From Sepiola atlantica (Eukaryota > Mollusca > Cephalopoda > Sepiida > Sepiolidae): 64,000 bases of DNA. The stretch spans positions 74,386,979-74,450,978 of the forward strand of contig OY744525.1 of NCBI GenBank assembly GCA_963556195.1, read 5' to 3'. Within the stretch, counting starts at the first letter, position 1; each line of letters opens with the position of its first letter. Of this stretch, positions 1-9,589 are shown one piece after another. Under the pieces are notes generated by a model. The model saw nothing but the letters and a program-made list of their open reading frames with translations, made no database searches and was not told where the DNA came from. The position numbers were made by a program, and so were the translations under genes.

Positions 1-1854
1 AAAAGTGCTGATGGCACGTCTAAACTCGGAATTAACCTTGAGGAGCGTCTTGACAGGGAGGTCAAAGATTCGTACCTGATCCAAGTGATTGCGAAAGATG
101 GAGGGTCACCGCCCAAGCAGACTATCTTGCATGTCCGGATCTTTGTCATGGACATCAATGATAACACACCCGTATTTTCCCAAAAGGTCTACAACGTTTC
201 CATCAAGAACGAGCCGAGTGAAATCTCCCCGGTTGCTATCCTTTCTGTAAGGGATTTAGATTCTGGTGAAAATGGAAAGTTTCTTTACCATTTCAGTTCA
301 AAAACCTCAGAGATTGTTAAGACACATTTTGAATTGAACAAAGAAAGTGGGGAGATATTCTTGCACAAGCAGTTCTTGTTGGGACAAGACCTGACTTATA
401 AGCTGTATGTAGAGGCCACGGACAGGGGGAATCCACCTTTGAGCTCGATAGCCAAAGTTTTTGTAAACGTGATTAACGAACAGAACAACGCGCCAACAAT
501 CGACGTAAACTTTGTAACGGGTTCGACAGAAAACACTGCTACGGTATCAGAGGACATCAAAATCAACAGCTTTATTGGCTATGTTAAGATCATTGACCAC
601 GATGCCGGGCTCAATGGTGATGTTATGTGTGACCTCCATCACGACAAGTTCAAGCTTCAAAGCTTAGGAAAGAAGAAATACAAGATAACTATTAAACATC
701 CTGTCGACCGAGAAACGGAAGACCACCACGATATCACAATCACATGTCAGGACAAAGGGAGTCCACCCCGACACAGTGAAAGCAAATTTGCAATCCAGGT
801 TGTGGATGTTAACGATGTAAGGCCACAGTTTTCTAAAGAGACATTTAAGTTTTGGATCCATGAAAACAAGAATTCTAAGATTCCGGTCGGCTACATCAAT
901 GCAACGGATCCAGACTTGGGACCTGGCGGTATCCTCACGTATTCCTTGCTCACGAATAGCAAGCAGTTCCTCCCTTTCCAGATCACAGATAATGGATTAA
1001 TTTCGACAATCGTATCCATGGACCACGAGTTTCAGTCAAGCTACAAGTTCCAGGTGTTTGTCAAAGACAATGGGATCCCTTCTCTTAATAATACGGTCAA
1101 AGTTATTGTCGAAGTCAAGGACGAGAACGATAATGCCCCATATTTTACCTTCCCGAGTATCAACCCATTCACAATGGACGTCGTCTATTATCCACGTCAC
1201 ACGAAGAACATTACCATGCTGAAGGCCTCCGATGGTGACAGTCGGGAAAATGCTTTCCTCAAATTTGAAATAATCGCTGGTAACGACCGACAATTGTTCG
1301 CCGTCGACCATTACAGTGGCTTGTTGACTTTCACACGGGTCCTCAGCCAACAAGATGCCGGTTCTTACGATTTACAGTTTGTCGTCAAAGATAGCGGCAC
1401 ACCGGTGCGTTCTGCGACAACGGCACTGTTCATGACACTGACGGTCAGCAACAAGACATCCGAAATGTTAAATGCTGTATACATCCAAACCGATGACAAT
1501 ATACACCTTAACCTTGCCATCATCATTGTCCTTGTAGCTGTAATGGTATCTGTCATTATTACAGCTTTCATGTCCATCTGCATTCTAAGGTGCATCAACA
1601 AAACCAGCACGGTGCACAGGGACGAGACGAGCCCTTCAAATCGAAGGATCAGCGAACAGAGGCACTTAATGTGTCCCTCATATCTTGGAACTTCCTGGTC
1701 AGATGTTCCGGTCACTGTGACAACAGACCCAGACATTGCCCGGAAGTTGACTGGATCGAGGCGGGAGTCGAGCCCTGGAGACAAAATGGACATGAGACAG
1801 AAATGCTCGACTTCAAGCTTGAAGCCTCGGTCATCGATAGACCTAACGCATCAG
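1..1854 (+). CDS. Protocadherin, large exon (5' truncated by window)
   Basis: Open from base 1 in frame 1; the 5' part lies outside the window. Residue 1 is taken as base 1. The exon encodes the end of one cadherin repeat (LDRE at about 18-21, then AKDGG), its linker DINDNTP (about 51-57), and four further repeats. Linkers read INEQNNAP, VNDVRP and DENDNAP; the membrane-proximal repeat lacks a Ca-binding linker. A single hydrophobic segment lies at about 505-530, followed by a basic RCINK stop-transfer and a Ser/Thr-rich cytoplasmic tail. A strong donor (GTAAGT at 1855-1860) follows codon 618 in phase 0. Known for the family: calcium-dependent homophilic adhesion at neuronal membranes, with the ectodomain usually in one exon. 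The phase fits the exons at 12941 and 18978. The apparent start at 85 is an internal GTG (Val), not a start codon. Confidence 0.93.
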
Positions 1855-1915
1855 GTAAGTGTAGGTACGTCAAGACTTTCTTTTTTTAACTCCTGGGTGG
1901 GTGGGATCAAATGTT

Positions 1916-1916
<1 letters not shown>

Positions 1917-1980
<64 letters not shown>
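1917..1980. repeat. (CA)n/(TA)n microsatellite just inside intron 1
   Basis: CA dinucleotides run into TA dinucleotides from 57 bases after the splice donor. If the intron were retained, the reading frame would continue through this tract as HT and then IY repeats and stop at 1990-1992. Confidence 0.95.
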
Positions 1981-1981
<1 letters not shown>

Positions 1982-1995
1982 CATTTAGGTAATAA

Positions 1996-2285
1996 TGTTC
2001 CGAGCTTACTTTTTTAAAACATTTTTATTCATACGATCTTTTCTGCCATTCCAAAACACACATTAATCTTGATAAACTCTAGGTATGTTTCAAAGGCTTC
2101 ATCAGTGAATTTTCTCCAACAAAAAAAAAATAAAAGTCAAAAACCGTCAGCTGTAGTATTTCTACAAAATTCACCTAAAATGGACATCTTTTTCGATTTT
2201 TACTTCTTTTTTAACTTATTTTTTGGGGAGAGGGGATGGTAGAAACGATTGTATGAATAAAAATGTTTTTAAAAATTCGGAACTT
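1996..2285. repeat. Foldback (inverted-repeat) element, ~290 bp
   Basis: The left arm (about 1997-2050) and right arm (about 2235-2284) are imperfect reverse complements sharing the outer words GTTCCGA/TTCGGAAC and CATTTTTATTCATAC. The centre has GGCTTCATCAG at about 2087-2100. The same word is found in other foldback elements of this window (5140, 15345). No coding sequence. Confidence 0.65.
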
Positions 2286-2345
2286 TACAGTTTTATTATA
2301 TTCAGAGCTCTAGTAATATAAGCACTATTATGCTCTCAATTTACT

Positions 2346-2503
2346 TTCTGTGTAAACTTAAACACATTCAAATAATATATATAGAGAGATATAAATATAG
2401 TCATCCACAGACAGACTGTTTCACTGTATCACAGCTCTTTAGTGTTACAAGACCAGCACCCATCTCAAGCCAGGGATCGAACCAAATACTCTCTAGTCGA
2501 TAG

Positions 2504-2514
<11 letters not shown>
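2346..2514 (-). mobile_element. tRNA-derived SINE copy
   Basis: About 165 bp; its reverse complement matches 4532-4690 nearly throughout. On the minus strand it starts GGCTATCGACTAGAG and contains GGTTCGAT-like B-box sequence followed by an unrelated body (CTGTGATACAGTGAAACAG) and an AT-rich 3' end. Pol III B box plus two dispersed copies in opposite orientation support a SINE. Family name not determined. Confidence 0.7.

Positions 2515-2548
<34 letters not shown>
2502..2548. repeat. (TA)n microsatellite
   Basis: Simple TA tract abutting the 5' end of the minus-strand SINE. Confidence 0.95.
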
Positions 2549-2550
<2 letters not shown>

Positions 2551-3260
2551 GAATAAAGGTTTCTTTCTAAAGGATAATCGTGTTTTGCTTGGACAAATTC
2601 CTATATAAATATATTTATTTAAAAAGAAAATACATTGTTTGGTTTCTAATAGTTTTTTAAATTAAAATATTACAATGCTTTCAAACAAAAAACTCTAAAA
2701 TTTCATAATTATTATTAATGAATACATATTCGTATATACATATATGTTTCGTGTTTTTTAAAAATTATTTTACACTTGTCAGTATAGAATTATGTAACTG
2801 TATCGCCGGTCAGACAGTTCGAACCTCGAATCCAAGTATTATGAACCCTGGTCTCATAACTCTTTGGCCAACGCGACAATCACACTTTGAAATTTGAGAG
2901 AAATATGCCATGTATTCTTTTCAATGTAAACACAAGTACTGTGATTCTAAAGAGAGTTCTGTCTCCCAAGGGGGAGAACCATGCAACGTGGCTAATTTAT
3001 GAATCGTCAATTTATTATCTCTCGAAAGAGCTCAACTTTATAGGAGCTTAATAATTATTATTAATTAATAAATATTTTTATATCCATAGACATATATATT
3101 TTTCGCGTTTTTTTTTTTTAATTTTACGCTCGTCAGTATGTATATAACCGTATCGTTGGTCGGACAGTTCGAACCCCGGATTATAAACCCTGGTCTATAT
3201 ATATATTCGAATAAAGTTTTTTTTTTTTAAGAATACCCGTGTTTTGCTTAGACAAATTAT
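2549..3260. repeat. Duplicated ~150-bp SINE-like unit
   Basis: Two direct copies (about 2703-2855 and 3049-3197) share CTTGTCAGTATAG-like and CGGTCAGACAGTTCGAAC-like words. GTTCGAAC on either strand resembles a pol III B box. The piece TTCGAATAAAG plus GTGTTTTGCTT recurs at 2549 and 3203, so three partial copies are present. AT-rich; no coding potential. Confidence 0.5.
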
Positions 3261-3499
3261 TTTAGTAAACTTATAGTAAACTAAGCAGTCCCTAGAATTC
3301 TTTGAATCCTACCTGAATCTTATTTTTCACTTTGTGGATTTTCTATATTCCAGCTCCATAGGTAATTACTACAATACAGGATATTTCTTTGAAAACATAA
3401 AGGCTTGCATTTAGGACAACCTTGTATTTCTTGAAAAAAAAAAAATCTAAAAATTGAGATCTTTTGTATTTTTTAAGTAAAATTTAACATTTGTCATAT

Positions 3500-3713
3500 C
3501 TAGGAGAGGTGCTACTTAAAGCACTCTTTCCTGTCGCGACAGTGTAGAACATCGACTTCGCAATCTAGAGGGATCTCTTCTCGTCTCTACAGTCCCTTTC
3601 ATACAGAAGAGATTTTGCTAGTCTCTCTCTACTCAGCTCCAATCCCTGCCCCCCCCCCTGTAAAACATTCACAGCAAGAAGACGATTAGCTACAACCACA
3701 GCCAAGAACTTTC

Positions 3714-3768
<55 letters not shown>

Positions 3769-4060
3769 ATTACCAAAAACCAAACGAAACTTCCATGAGC
3801 AAAGTTTCTTTCCTAGAACATTCCATCTATGGAACAAGATACCAACAGACTACTACATGGCCGTCTTCAAGTCTAATGTAAACAAATACTTGTTGAGCCG
3901 TAGATAATCAATTCCTCTTAAGTAATTTTCTGTCCATCTCACCCATTGTTTCCGGTCCTCTCGTGATGGCGATTATCGTCCACATGACAATCTCTTTGAC
4001 CCTTATCCTTGAGTGCCCCCTGGACCTTTATAAGCGGTGACCCATTAAAAAAAACTGTAT
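3500..4060 (+). pseudogene. Non-LTR retrotransposon 3' end (CR1/Jockey-like), degenerate
   Basis: A reading frame around 3825-3895 reads LWNKIPTDYYMAVFKSNVNK, matching the WNxLP...FKSxVDKYL terminus typical of CR1/Jockey-type LINE proteins. It is followed by an untranslated tail containing CCTTATCCTTGAGTG and AAGCGGTGACCCATTA. Relatives of that tail recur at 5688, 10257, 10675 and 20140. A (TC)n run at 3721-3766 interrupts the coding part. Dead copy. Confidence 0.65.
3719..3766. repeat. (TC)n microsatellite
   Basis: Perfect TC dinucleotide run inside the LINE remnant. Confidence 0.95.
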
Positions 4061-4480
4061 GATATTTGCTTTTTTAATCAAAAACTTAGAACATAATAAT
4101 TAAAAAAAAAATTTTTTAAAGTGGCAATAAAACCAACATCTGCATCAATTATTGCTTTACAAATGCGTGGCATTCTTTCGAACAGTTTTTTTTTTTTTTA
4201 AGTAGATATCAGACATTCACAAGCATTCTTCAAGCACTGAAAAAGTTCACACATGATCTTTAGTTATTTTCTTCAAACTCTCTTCCCAAAAGATATGCAG
4301 GTTGGCCACAAAACATTTTACTTGTAGTGTATATATAAACTAAGGTTGGCCACAAAACAGTTTACTTGTAGTGTATATATATTAAGATATAGATATCTCT
4401 ATAGATTATTATATAGATTAAAATAATATATATATATGTATATATATAATATTTATAAATAAATATTATATTATATTTAA

Positions 4481-4520
4481 TTACAGACGACGTTGTTTCA
4501 AGCTTTTGCTCTCATCAGTG
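4481..4520 (-). ncRNA. Degenerate hammerhead copy disrupted by SINE
   Basis: Same architecture as the copy at 5001: CUGAUGA, stem II GAGC-AAAA-GCUU with a G-U closing pair, and GAAA. Stem III is CAACGUCG with one A-C mismatch. The 5' strand of stem I is missing because a SINE with a TA-rich head begins directly after 4521. Probably inactive. Confidence 0.6.
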
Positions 4521-4530
4521 ATATATATAT

Positions 4531-4690
4531 ATATAGGCTATCGACTAGAGAGTATTTGGTTCGATCCCTGACTTCAGATGGGTGCTGGTCTTGCAACACT
4601 AAAGAGCTGTGATACAGTGAAACAGTCTGTCTGTGGATGACTAGATTTATATCTCTCTATATATATTATTTGAATGTGTTTAAGTTCACA
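4531..4690 (+). mobile_element. tRNA-derived SINE copy inserted in the hammerhead repeat
   Basis: Forward copy of the family at 2346-2514. It starts GGCTATCGACTAGAG after a short (AT)n, has GGTTCGATCCC (B-box fit) at about 4558, and ends near TTAAGTTCACACAGAA. It splits the first hammerhead repeat, so it inserted after that repeat existed. No clean target-site duplication is readable. Confidence 0.7.
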
Positions 4691-5000
4691 CAGAAAGTGA
4701 TGATTTCAGACGGTCATTAGGCACAAACCCGATTCACAGAGCCACCTTTGACCCGGCACGCTTTCACTCTATCTTCACGGCTATAGGAAATTATCACATG
4801 ATACGGAGAAATTTAGTTATATTTATGCCGATTACAGCGTAAACATCAAGACAGACTAGAGGACTCCACAAACTTACTTGGAGCCTTGCTTTGTAGCTAA
4901 GTGATTGTCTATTTTTAATATCTCCTAAGAGTGCTTAACTTTAATTTTTTTACAGGGCTTTTATAATAATATTTATAAATAAATATTAAATTATATTAAC

Positions 5001-5043
5001 CTACAGACGACGTCGTTTCGAGCTTTTGCTCTCATCAGTGTAG
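5001..5043 (-). ncRNA. Type I hammerhead ribozyme (intact core)
   Basis: Read 5' to 3' on the minus strand from 5043 to 5001: stem I strand CUACA; catalytic CUGAUGA; stem II GAGC-AAAA-GCUC (4 bp plus tetraloop); GAAA; stem III CGACGUCG, which is self-complementary; UC; closing stem I strand UGUAG, fully complementary to CUACA. Every invariant core base is present, and cleavage is predicted after GUC, between plus-strand bases 5006 and 5005. The palindromic, nearly loopless stem III is a feature of minimal hammerheads that work best as dimers. The core was read by eye; no covariance model was run. Confidence 0.78.
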
Positions 5044-5139
5044 AGAAGTGATAATTTCAGACGGTCATAAGGCGCTTCGCACAAAGGTTTACATAGTAGC
5101 TCAATCGTGTATGATACGACTAGAGCTCTTAGTTTAACA

Positions 5140-5445
5140 TGATATAATTCTAGTTAATTCAAAAAGCATTTTATTTACAAACAATTGTTTCAGCCCATTT
5201 TGTAAGTATACACATTTATGTTATACAAAATTCACAAAACATTCCCAAAAAGGCTTCATAAATGTAAGGAGTATGAAATTAAATATCTATTTATTAAATG
5301 AATATTAGCTTTCAGCCTAACTGTGGTGTGTTATACACTGATGAAGCCTTTTTATGAATGTTTGGTAAAATGTGTATATTTACAAAATGGGCAGGACCAA
5401 TTGTTTGTAAATATGATGTGGTTTGAATGAACTAGGATCATACAA
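5140..5445. repeat. Foldback element, ~300 bp
   Basis: The left arm (about 5150-5265) and right arm (about 5336-5437) are reverse complements over about 100 bp, sharing TTTACAAACAATTG, GCCCATTTTGTAA and AAAAAGGCTTCAT. The spacer is about 70 bp. The right arm begins CTGATGAAGCC. Confidence 0.75.
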
Positions 5446-5447
5446 TG

Positions 5448-5448
<1 letters not shown>

Positions 5449-5500
<52 letters not shown>
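5449..5500. repeat. (TA)n microsatellite
   Basis: Perfect TA tract. The next bases, CAGGGTGATTGGAAAGTA (from 5501), resemble the CAGGGTG end of a TA-inserting DNA element, but no partner end was found. Confidence 0.95.
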
Positions 5501-5503
<3 letters not shown>

Positions 5504-5687
5504 GGTGATTGGAAAGTAAAGCCCTATACTTGTAAGTTACTTGTAAGTTATTACTGAAATATAATTCCTACAAGAAATGAATAGGGGAAGCAAGAGTTAT
5601 ACATTATGCATTATTTTTTCTATAGTCCTCACATTCCACGAGCGATGTTTTTAACAATGGGGGGAAAATACTGTTTTCTGGGTCAGC

Positions 5688-5802
5688 TGCTGTTTTCAAT
5701 ACTCTCATAGTATTCATCACCATTCATCTGTCAATCTATCCATCTTTTTTACCCTGATCTTCGAGTGGGTTTTTAGCCTTGATAAGTGTTGACTATTTAG
5801 TA
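5688..5802 (+). repeat. LINE 3'-tail fragment
   Basis: Only the 3' untranslated portion of the family at 3500-4060: CATTCATCTGTCAATC, then CTTCGAGTGG, then TTGATAAGTGTTGACT. Severely 5' truncated. Confidence 0.5.
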
Positions 5803-5897
5803 AAAATGAAAATAGAGAAAAATAGTTCCTTGTGAAATCAGTTCATGCGGTTTCCAGGCAGCTTTAGAAGCTGGTGCCGATTGCTGGCACCCATGTC

Positions 5898-6716
5898 AAT
5901 AAGGTTTTTCCCCTAAATACTTTAATCACACAAAATAGATTCTGAAATATTTTAGTTTTGGGATTGAGTTATGTTTGAAAAATATCTGTTTTAATTATTC
6001 TACTCAACCATAATTTATAATTAACTGAACGAGTTACCCATCTCTCACTTATGTATTTCCCTTGCCACCTCTCACTATGTTGATGCAACCACTCTTTAAT
6101 ATTTGTTAATGTATTTTTTCAGCATTGCCATTTAATTTAAATAGTTTCTGTACACATCGTAAACACATATGTAAATTAGATGGCAAAATAATTAATCTCT
6201 TGCAAAGACTTATTATTTTTAGTTATGCAATTAGAATGTCTTAACATATGTCACAGTTTCTGAATTTTCAATATCTTTTAAGACATTCTTCCTACATAAC
6301 TAAAAATAATGTTTCTTTACTTTTATTATTATTATTATATAGAAGCATTATTATTCTTTATTATTATTATATAGAAGTCAAGAGACTTATTATTTTGTCA
6401 TCTAATTTACATAAGTGAGTGTGGTGTTTACATACGTATCTAAATTAGCTAACTACACTGAAAAAAGAGTCACTCTTTTTCTAAATGCTAACAGGGACAT
6501 TAAAATATTAGAGGAACGAAAGAAAGACATAGATAACTAAAAGAGAGAATGGGCGACTTGTTCAGTTAATTACAAATTATGGCTAATTAGAACGATTAAA
6601 ACAGATTATTTTCCAAACGTAACTCAATCCAAAAACTAAAGTAAATTTTAACATGTGTTTTGTGTTATTGAAGTATATAGGGAAAAAGTCGTAGGGAAAC
6701 AAACGTTGAATAACTC
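5898..6716. mobile_element. Long foldback element with ~350-bp arms
   Basis: The left arm (about 5898-6230) and the reverse complement of the right arm (about 6360-6716) share GGATTGAGTTATGTTTG-like, TAATTAACTGAAC and TTTTTCAGTGTAG-like words in the same order. A single arm of the same family occurs at 32588-32925. The central part contains ATT microsatellites. No transposase is visible, so it is a non-autonomous inverted-repeat element. Confidence 0.65.
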
Positions 6717-6759
6717 ACATCTATTATAATAACAGATTTACTTATATACTCATATACAG

Positions 6760-7407
6760 TGGAAGTACTGGTAGGTTAACAGAGGATAAGCAATTTGTTG
6801 TATGAGAACTCAGATGTGGATAAGGTATATCTGGATGATGAAGCTATTGAGGTTGTCGAGAAGTTTTGTTACCTTGGTGATACCATTAAAGCATAGGGTG
6901 GAGCAGATGCAAGAATCAGGAGTGGATGGAGTAAATTCAGGAAAACTGCCATTACTAACAAGCAGACCGTTACCACTGTCGACTGAGGGAAAAGTCTAAA
7001 GGCATGTGTACACAGTGTGCTGACATATGAAAGTGAAATCTGGTTGAGGGTATGCGTTTCATGGAGAGAAATAATATGAGAATTATTCAATGGATGCGTA
7101 ATGTGAGTCTTAAAGACAGGCTTAGATCTGATGACCTCAGAGGATTAAATCTGTACAGTATAGAGAGATGTGTATGCAGACCAGGAGACTTCAATGGTAT
7201 AGCTATGTTAGAAGAATAGATGAGAGTTCTTGGGTTAGTAGATGTAGAACAGTTGAGGTAGCAGGTTCAGTTCACAGTTCACGAGGAAGGGCAAAGAAAA
7301 CATGGGGGAAAGTGATAAAAATGGACCTGAGGGAAACAGAGATAAATGAAGACCTAGCAAGGGATACGTTAGTTTGGAAGTCAAAGCAAGTAAAACGGAC
7401 GTTAAAC

Positions 7408-7410
<3 letters not shown>
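6760..7410 (+). pseudogene. RTE-like LINE reverse transcriptase C terminus (broken)
   Basis: Three-frame reading gives the RTE order: VEKFCYLGDTIKA, GGADARIRSGWSKFRK, LKACVHSVLTYESEIWL, SLKDRLRSDDLRGLN-like text, a RLQWYSYVRRIDE block and SRGRAKKTWGKVIKMDLRE. Several stops and frame changes interrupt it. The end runs straight into a (TGA)n tract, the usual 3' end of RTE-clade elements. The nuclease and catalytic YADD parts are missing, so this is a 5'-truncated dead copy. Confidence 0.75.
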
Positions 7411-7467
<57 letters not shown>

Positions 7468-7483
7468 CGACGACGACGACGAC
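7408..7483. repeat. (TGA)n then (CGA)n microsatellite, LINE tail
   Basis: TGA triplets continue directly from the last codons of the RTE fragment, then change to GAC/CGA triplets at about 7467. The poly-His reading on the other strand is an artefact of this tract. Confidence 0.93.
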
Positions 7484-7796
7484 AGTGCATTGCTAAAGTT
7501 TTAATCTCTTTGCACTTTTCCATATTTTGTCATGTTACAATCATACATTTAAATGTATTTTATTGGGGTTTATGTAATGGACTAATGGTGCACCATTTTA
7601 AAATCATGGAAAATATTACATGTTTACAATCTGGAATATATTTTATGTATTCATTCCGAATGTCCATGAAATCTTTAAGTAAAATCCAATGAAACCAATT
7701 ACCTTCAGCATAATTAGTAACCAGGGTCTCTCTGATCATGACGCTTTCTTCTGAGTAAAAGAAAGAATCGAACAGGAATTACAATCATTGGTTACA

Positions 7797-8566
7797 ATCA
7801 TATGTAAAATCATATAGAAAAATCATATGTAAAATCATATAGAAAAATCATATAGAAAAATCATATGTAAAATCATATAGAAAAATCATATGTAAAATCA
7901 TATGTAAAATCATATAGAAAAATCATATGTAAAATCAAATAGAAAAATCATATAGAAAAATCATATGTAAAATCATATAGAAAAATCATATAGAAAAATC
8001 ATATGTAAAATCATATAGAAAAATCATATAGAAAAATCATATGTAAAATCATATAGAAAAATCATATAGAAAAATCATATGTAAAATCATATAGAAAAAT
8101 CATATGTAAAATCATATAGAAAAATCATATAGAAAAATCATATGTAAAATCATATAGAAAAATCATATGTAAAATCATATAGAAAAATCATATGTAAAAT
8201 CATATGTAAAATCATATAGAAAAATCATATAGAAAAATCATATAGAAAAATCATATGTAAAATCATATAGAAAAATCATATGTAAAATCATATAGAAAAA
8301 TCATATAGAAAAATCATATAGAAAAATCATATGTAAAATCATATAGAAAAATCATATAGAAAAATCATATGTAAAATCATATGTAAAATCATATAGAAAA
8401 ATCATATAGAAAAATCATATGTAAAATCATATAGAAAAATCATATGTAAAATCATCTAGAAAAATCATATGTAAAATCATATAGAAAAATCATATGTAAA
8501 ATCATATAGAAAAATCATATAGAAAAATCATATAGAAATATCATATAGAAAAATCATATAGAAAAT
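7797..8566. repeat. Two-unit minisatellite, about 61 units
   Basis: Two units alternate irregularly: a 12-mer ATCATATGTAAA and a 13-mer ATCATATAGAAAA. The order begins short, long, short, long, long, short, long, short, short. Only a few variant units are present (for example ATCAAATAG near 7936 and ATCATCTAG near 8454). High internal identity suggests recent homogenisation. Confidence 0.93.
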
Positions 8567-9589
8567 ACACTTGAATAAAGGTAAAAATAAATGTGCTCAT
8601 TGATTCTGCACTTTCTTTTTGTTTTCATTTTTCCTCAGTTAGTTCTCAGAAATCAAGGGGCCCCTTCCTGGGGCTAATACGTGATCTCTTTATGAGATAC
8701 ATAGATATCTGAGCGTTCATCTAATGCCAGTATTAGGTTATGGGCATAATTATCGTTCAGGGGTGATAACTCTAAGTATGACCGAGTTATTTGCCCTTCT
8801 CCTCTGCTTGGTGAGTGACTCTTTCATATTGTATTTACATCCGGTTGTGTTATTGTATGCTCGGCAATAAAGTCTCTTTTTAACTTTAAACGATTTCGTG
8901 TAATACATCTTTATTTATTGGCATAAGGTTCTCCTCCACTTTTCAAACATTGAGTCAGTGAAGAATATAATTTTCCTCTACCCAATTGATCACTTAAATA
9001 TGTTCGTTTCTCTTTCTTGTGACCTTTATTAGTCTTGCCGGATTCTAGGACAAGAATTTATTTGGTCTGGTGGAGTATCCAACTTAGTGCTGTTACTTGA
9101 GGTAGCATCATTTGGAGAAGGTGTACTATTCCTCGTACGGGCCAATGTGTAGCCATGCTGAGGGGATCTTATTTGAGCTTTGAATACTATGTAATTTTGA
9201 ATATTTGGTCAGGGTTTACTTGTAGGGTGAAGTATCCTCATGTCAGGTCGTCCTGACAAAGCCCTGTATAGAGAGGTCGAAGACACTCGAGGATTTTGCC
9301 TAGTAGGCATTCACCTCTCTATTTCGCACTCTTCATAATACAACTGCTGTATGAATACTCTCGAGGTTTCTTATTGAACATTGCCATGCAAACAGCATCA
9401 CGAAGACCTAAGAGCCCAACAGACATGTCAGAGATAAAGTTGCAAGGTATAAACCAGAGCAAGACTATAAAAGCTAATTCCAATCCATGTGAGAGGCACA
9501 CAAAACATGTGCAACAAGCCGCACATGCGTGGTCCCCCTCTGTATGTGACTCGATGTGGCGAGTGTAAAATGCAATAAATTTGAGCAAT
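8567..9589. other. Intron 1 stretch without recognised genes
   Basis: AT-rich DNA. CAATAAAG at about 8865 and a GGCATAAGGTTC-like word near 8919 made me consider a solo LTR, but I found no matching second end. No gene recognised. Confidence 0.5.

Larger units (their letters stand above)
4445..5095 (-). repeat. Tandem hammerhead-bearing repeat, candidate retrozyme/Penelope-type repeat
   Basis: The stretch 4450-4521 recurs at 4970-5041 (AT-rich lead, then ACAGACGACGT, then GCTTTTGCTCTCATCAGTG). The downstream words GATTTCAGACGGTCAT and AATTTCAGACGGTCAT recur at about 4698 and 5053. The period is 520 bp; removing the SINE inserted in the first copy leaves about 350 bp. Each copy carries a hammerhead core on the minus strand. 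Known: metazoan retrozymes and Penelope-like elements are tandem repeats with type I hammerheads, and retrozyme monomers are commonly a few hundred nt. No Penelope protein is visible here, which favours a non-autonomous retrozyme. Confidence 0.65.

Noticed and set aside
1365..1793. Minus-strand 142-residue ORF
   Set aside because: Shadow of the protocadherin exon; no independent evidence.
2087..2100. CUGAUGA-AGCC-UUUGAAAC as a hammerhead (minus strand)
   Set aside because: No sequence can pair to form stem II.
5501..5530. Complete Tc1/mariner element starting at CAGGGTGATTGG
   Set aside because: No inverted partner end found downstream; at most a solo end.
7272..7523. Minus-strand ORF with a long poly-His run
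   Set aside because: It is the reverse reading of the (TGA)n/(CGA)n tail of the RTE fragment; no independent coding signal.
7797..8566. CRISPR-like repeat array
   Set aside because: Units are contiguous 12/13-mers without unique spacers, in a eukaryotic intron: a minisatellite.
8620..8930. Solo LTR
   Set aside because: A CAATAAAG signal and a plausible 3' boundary, but no second LTR, no target duplication and no clear TG start.
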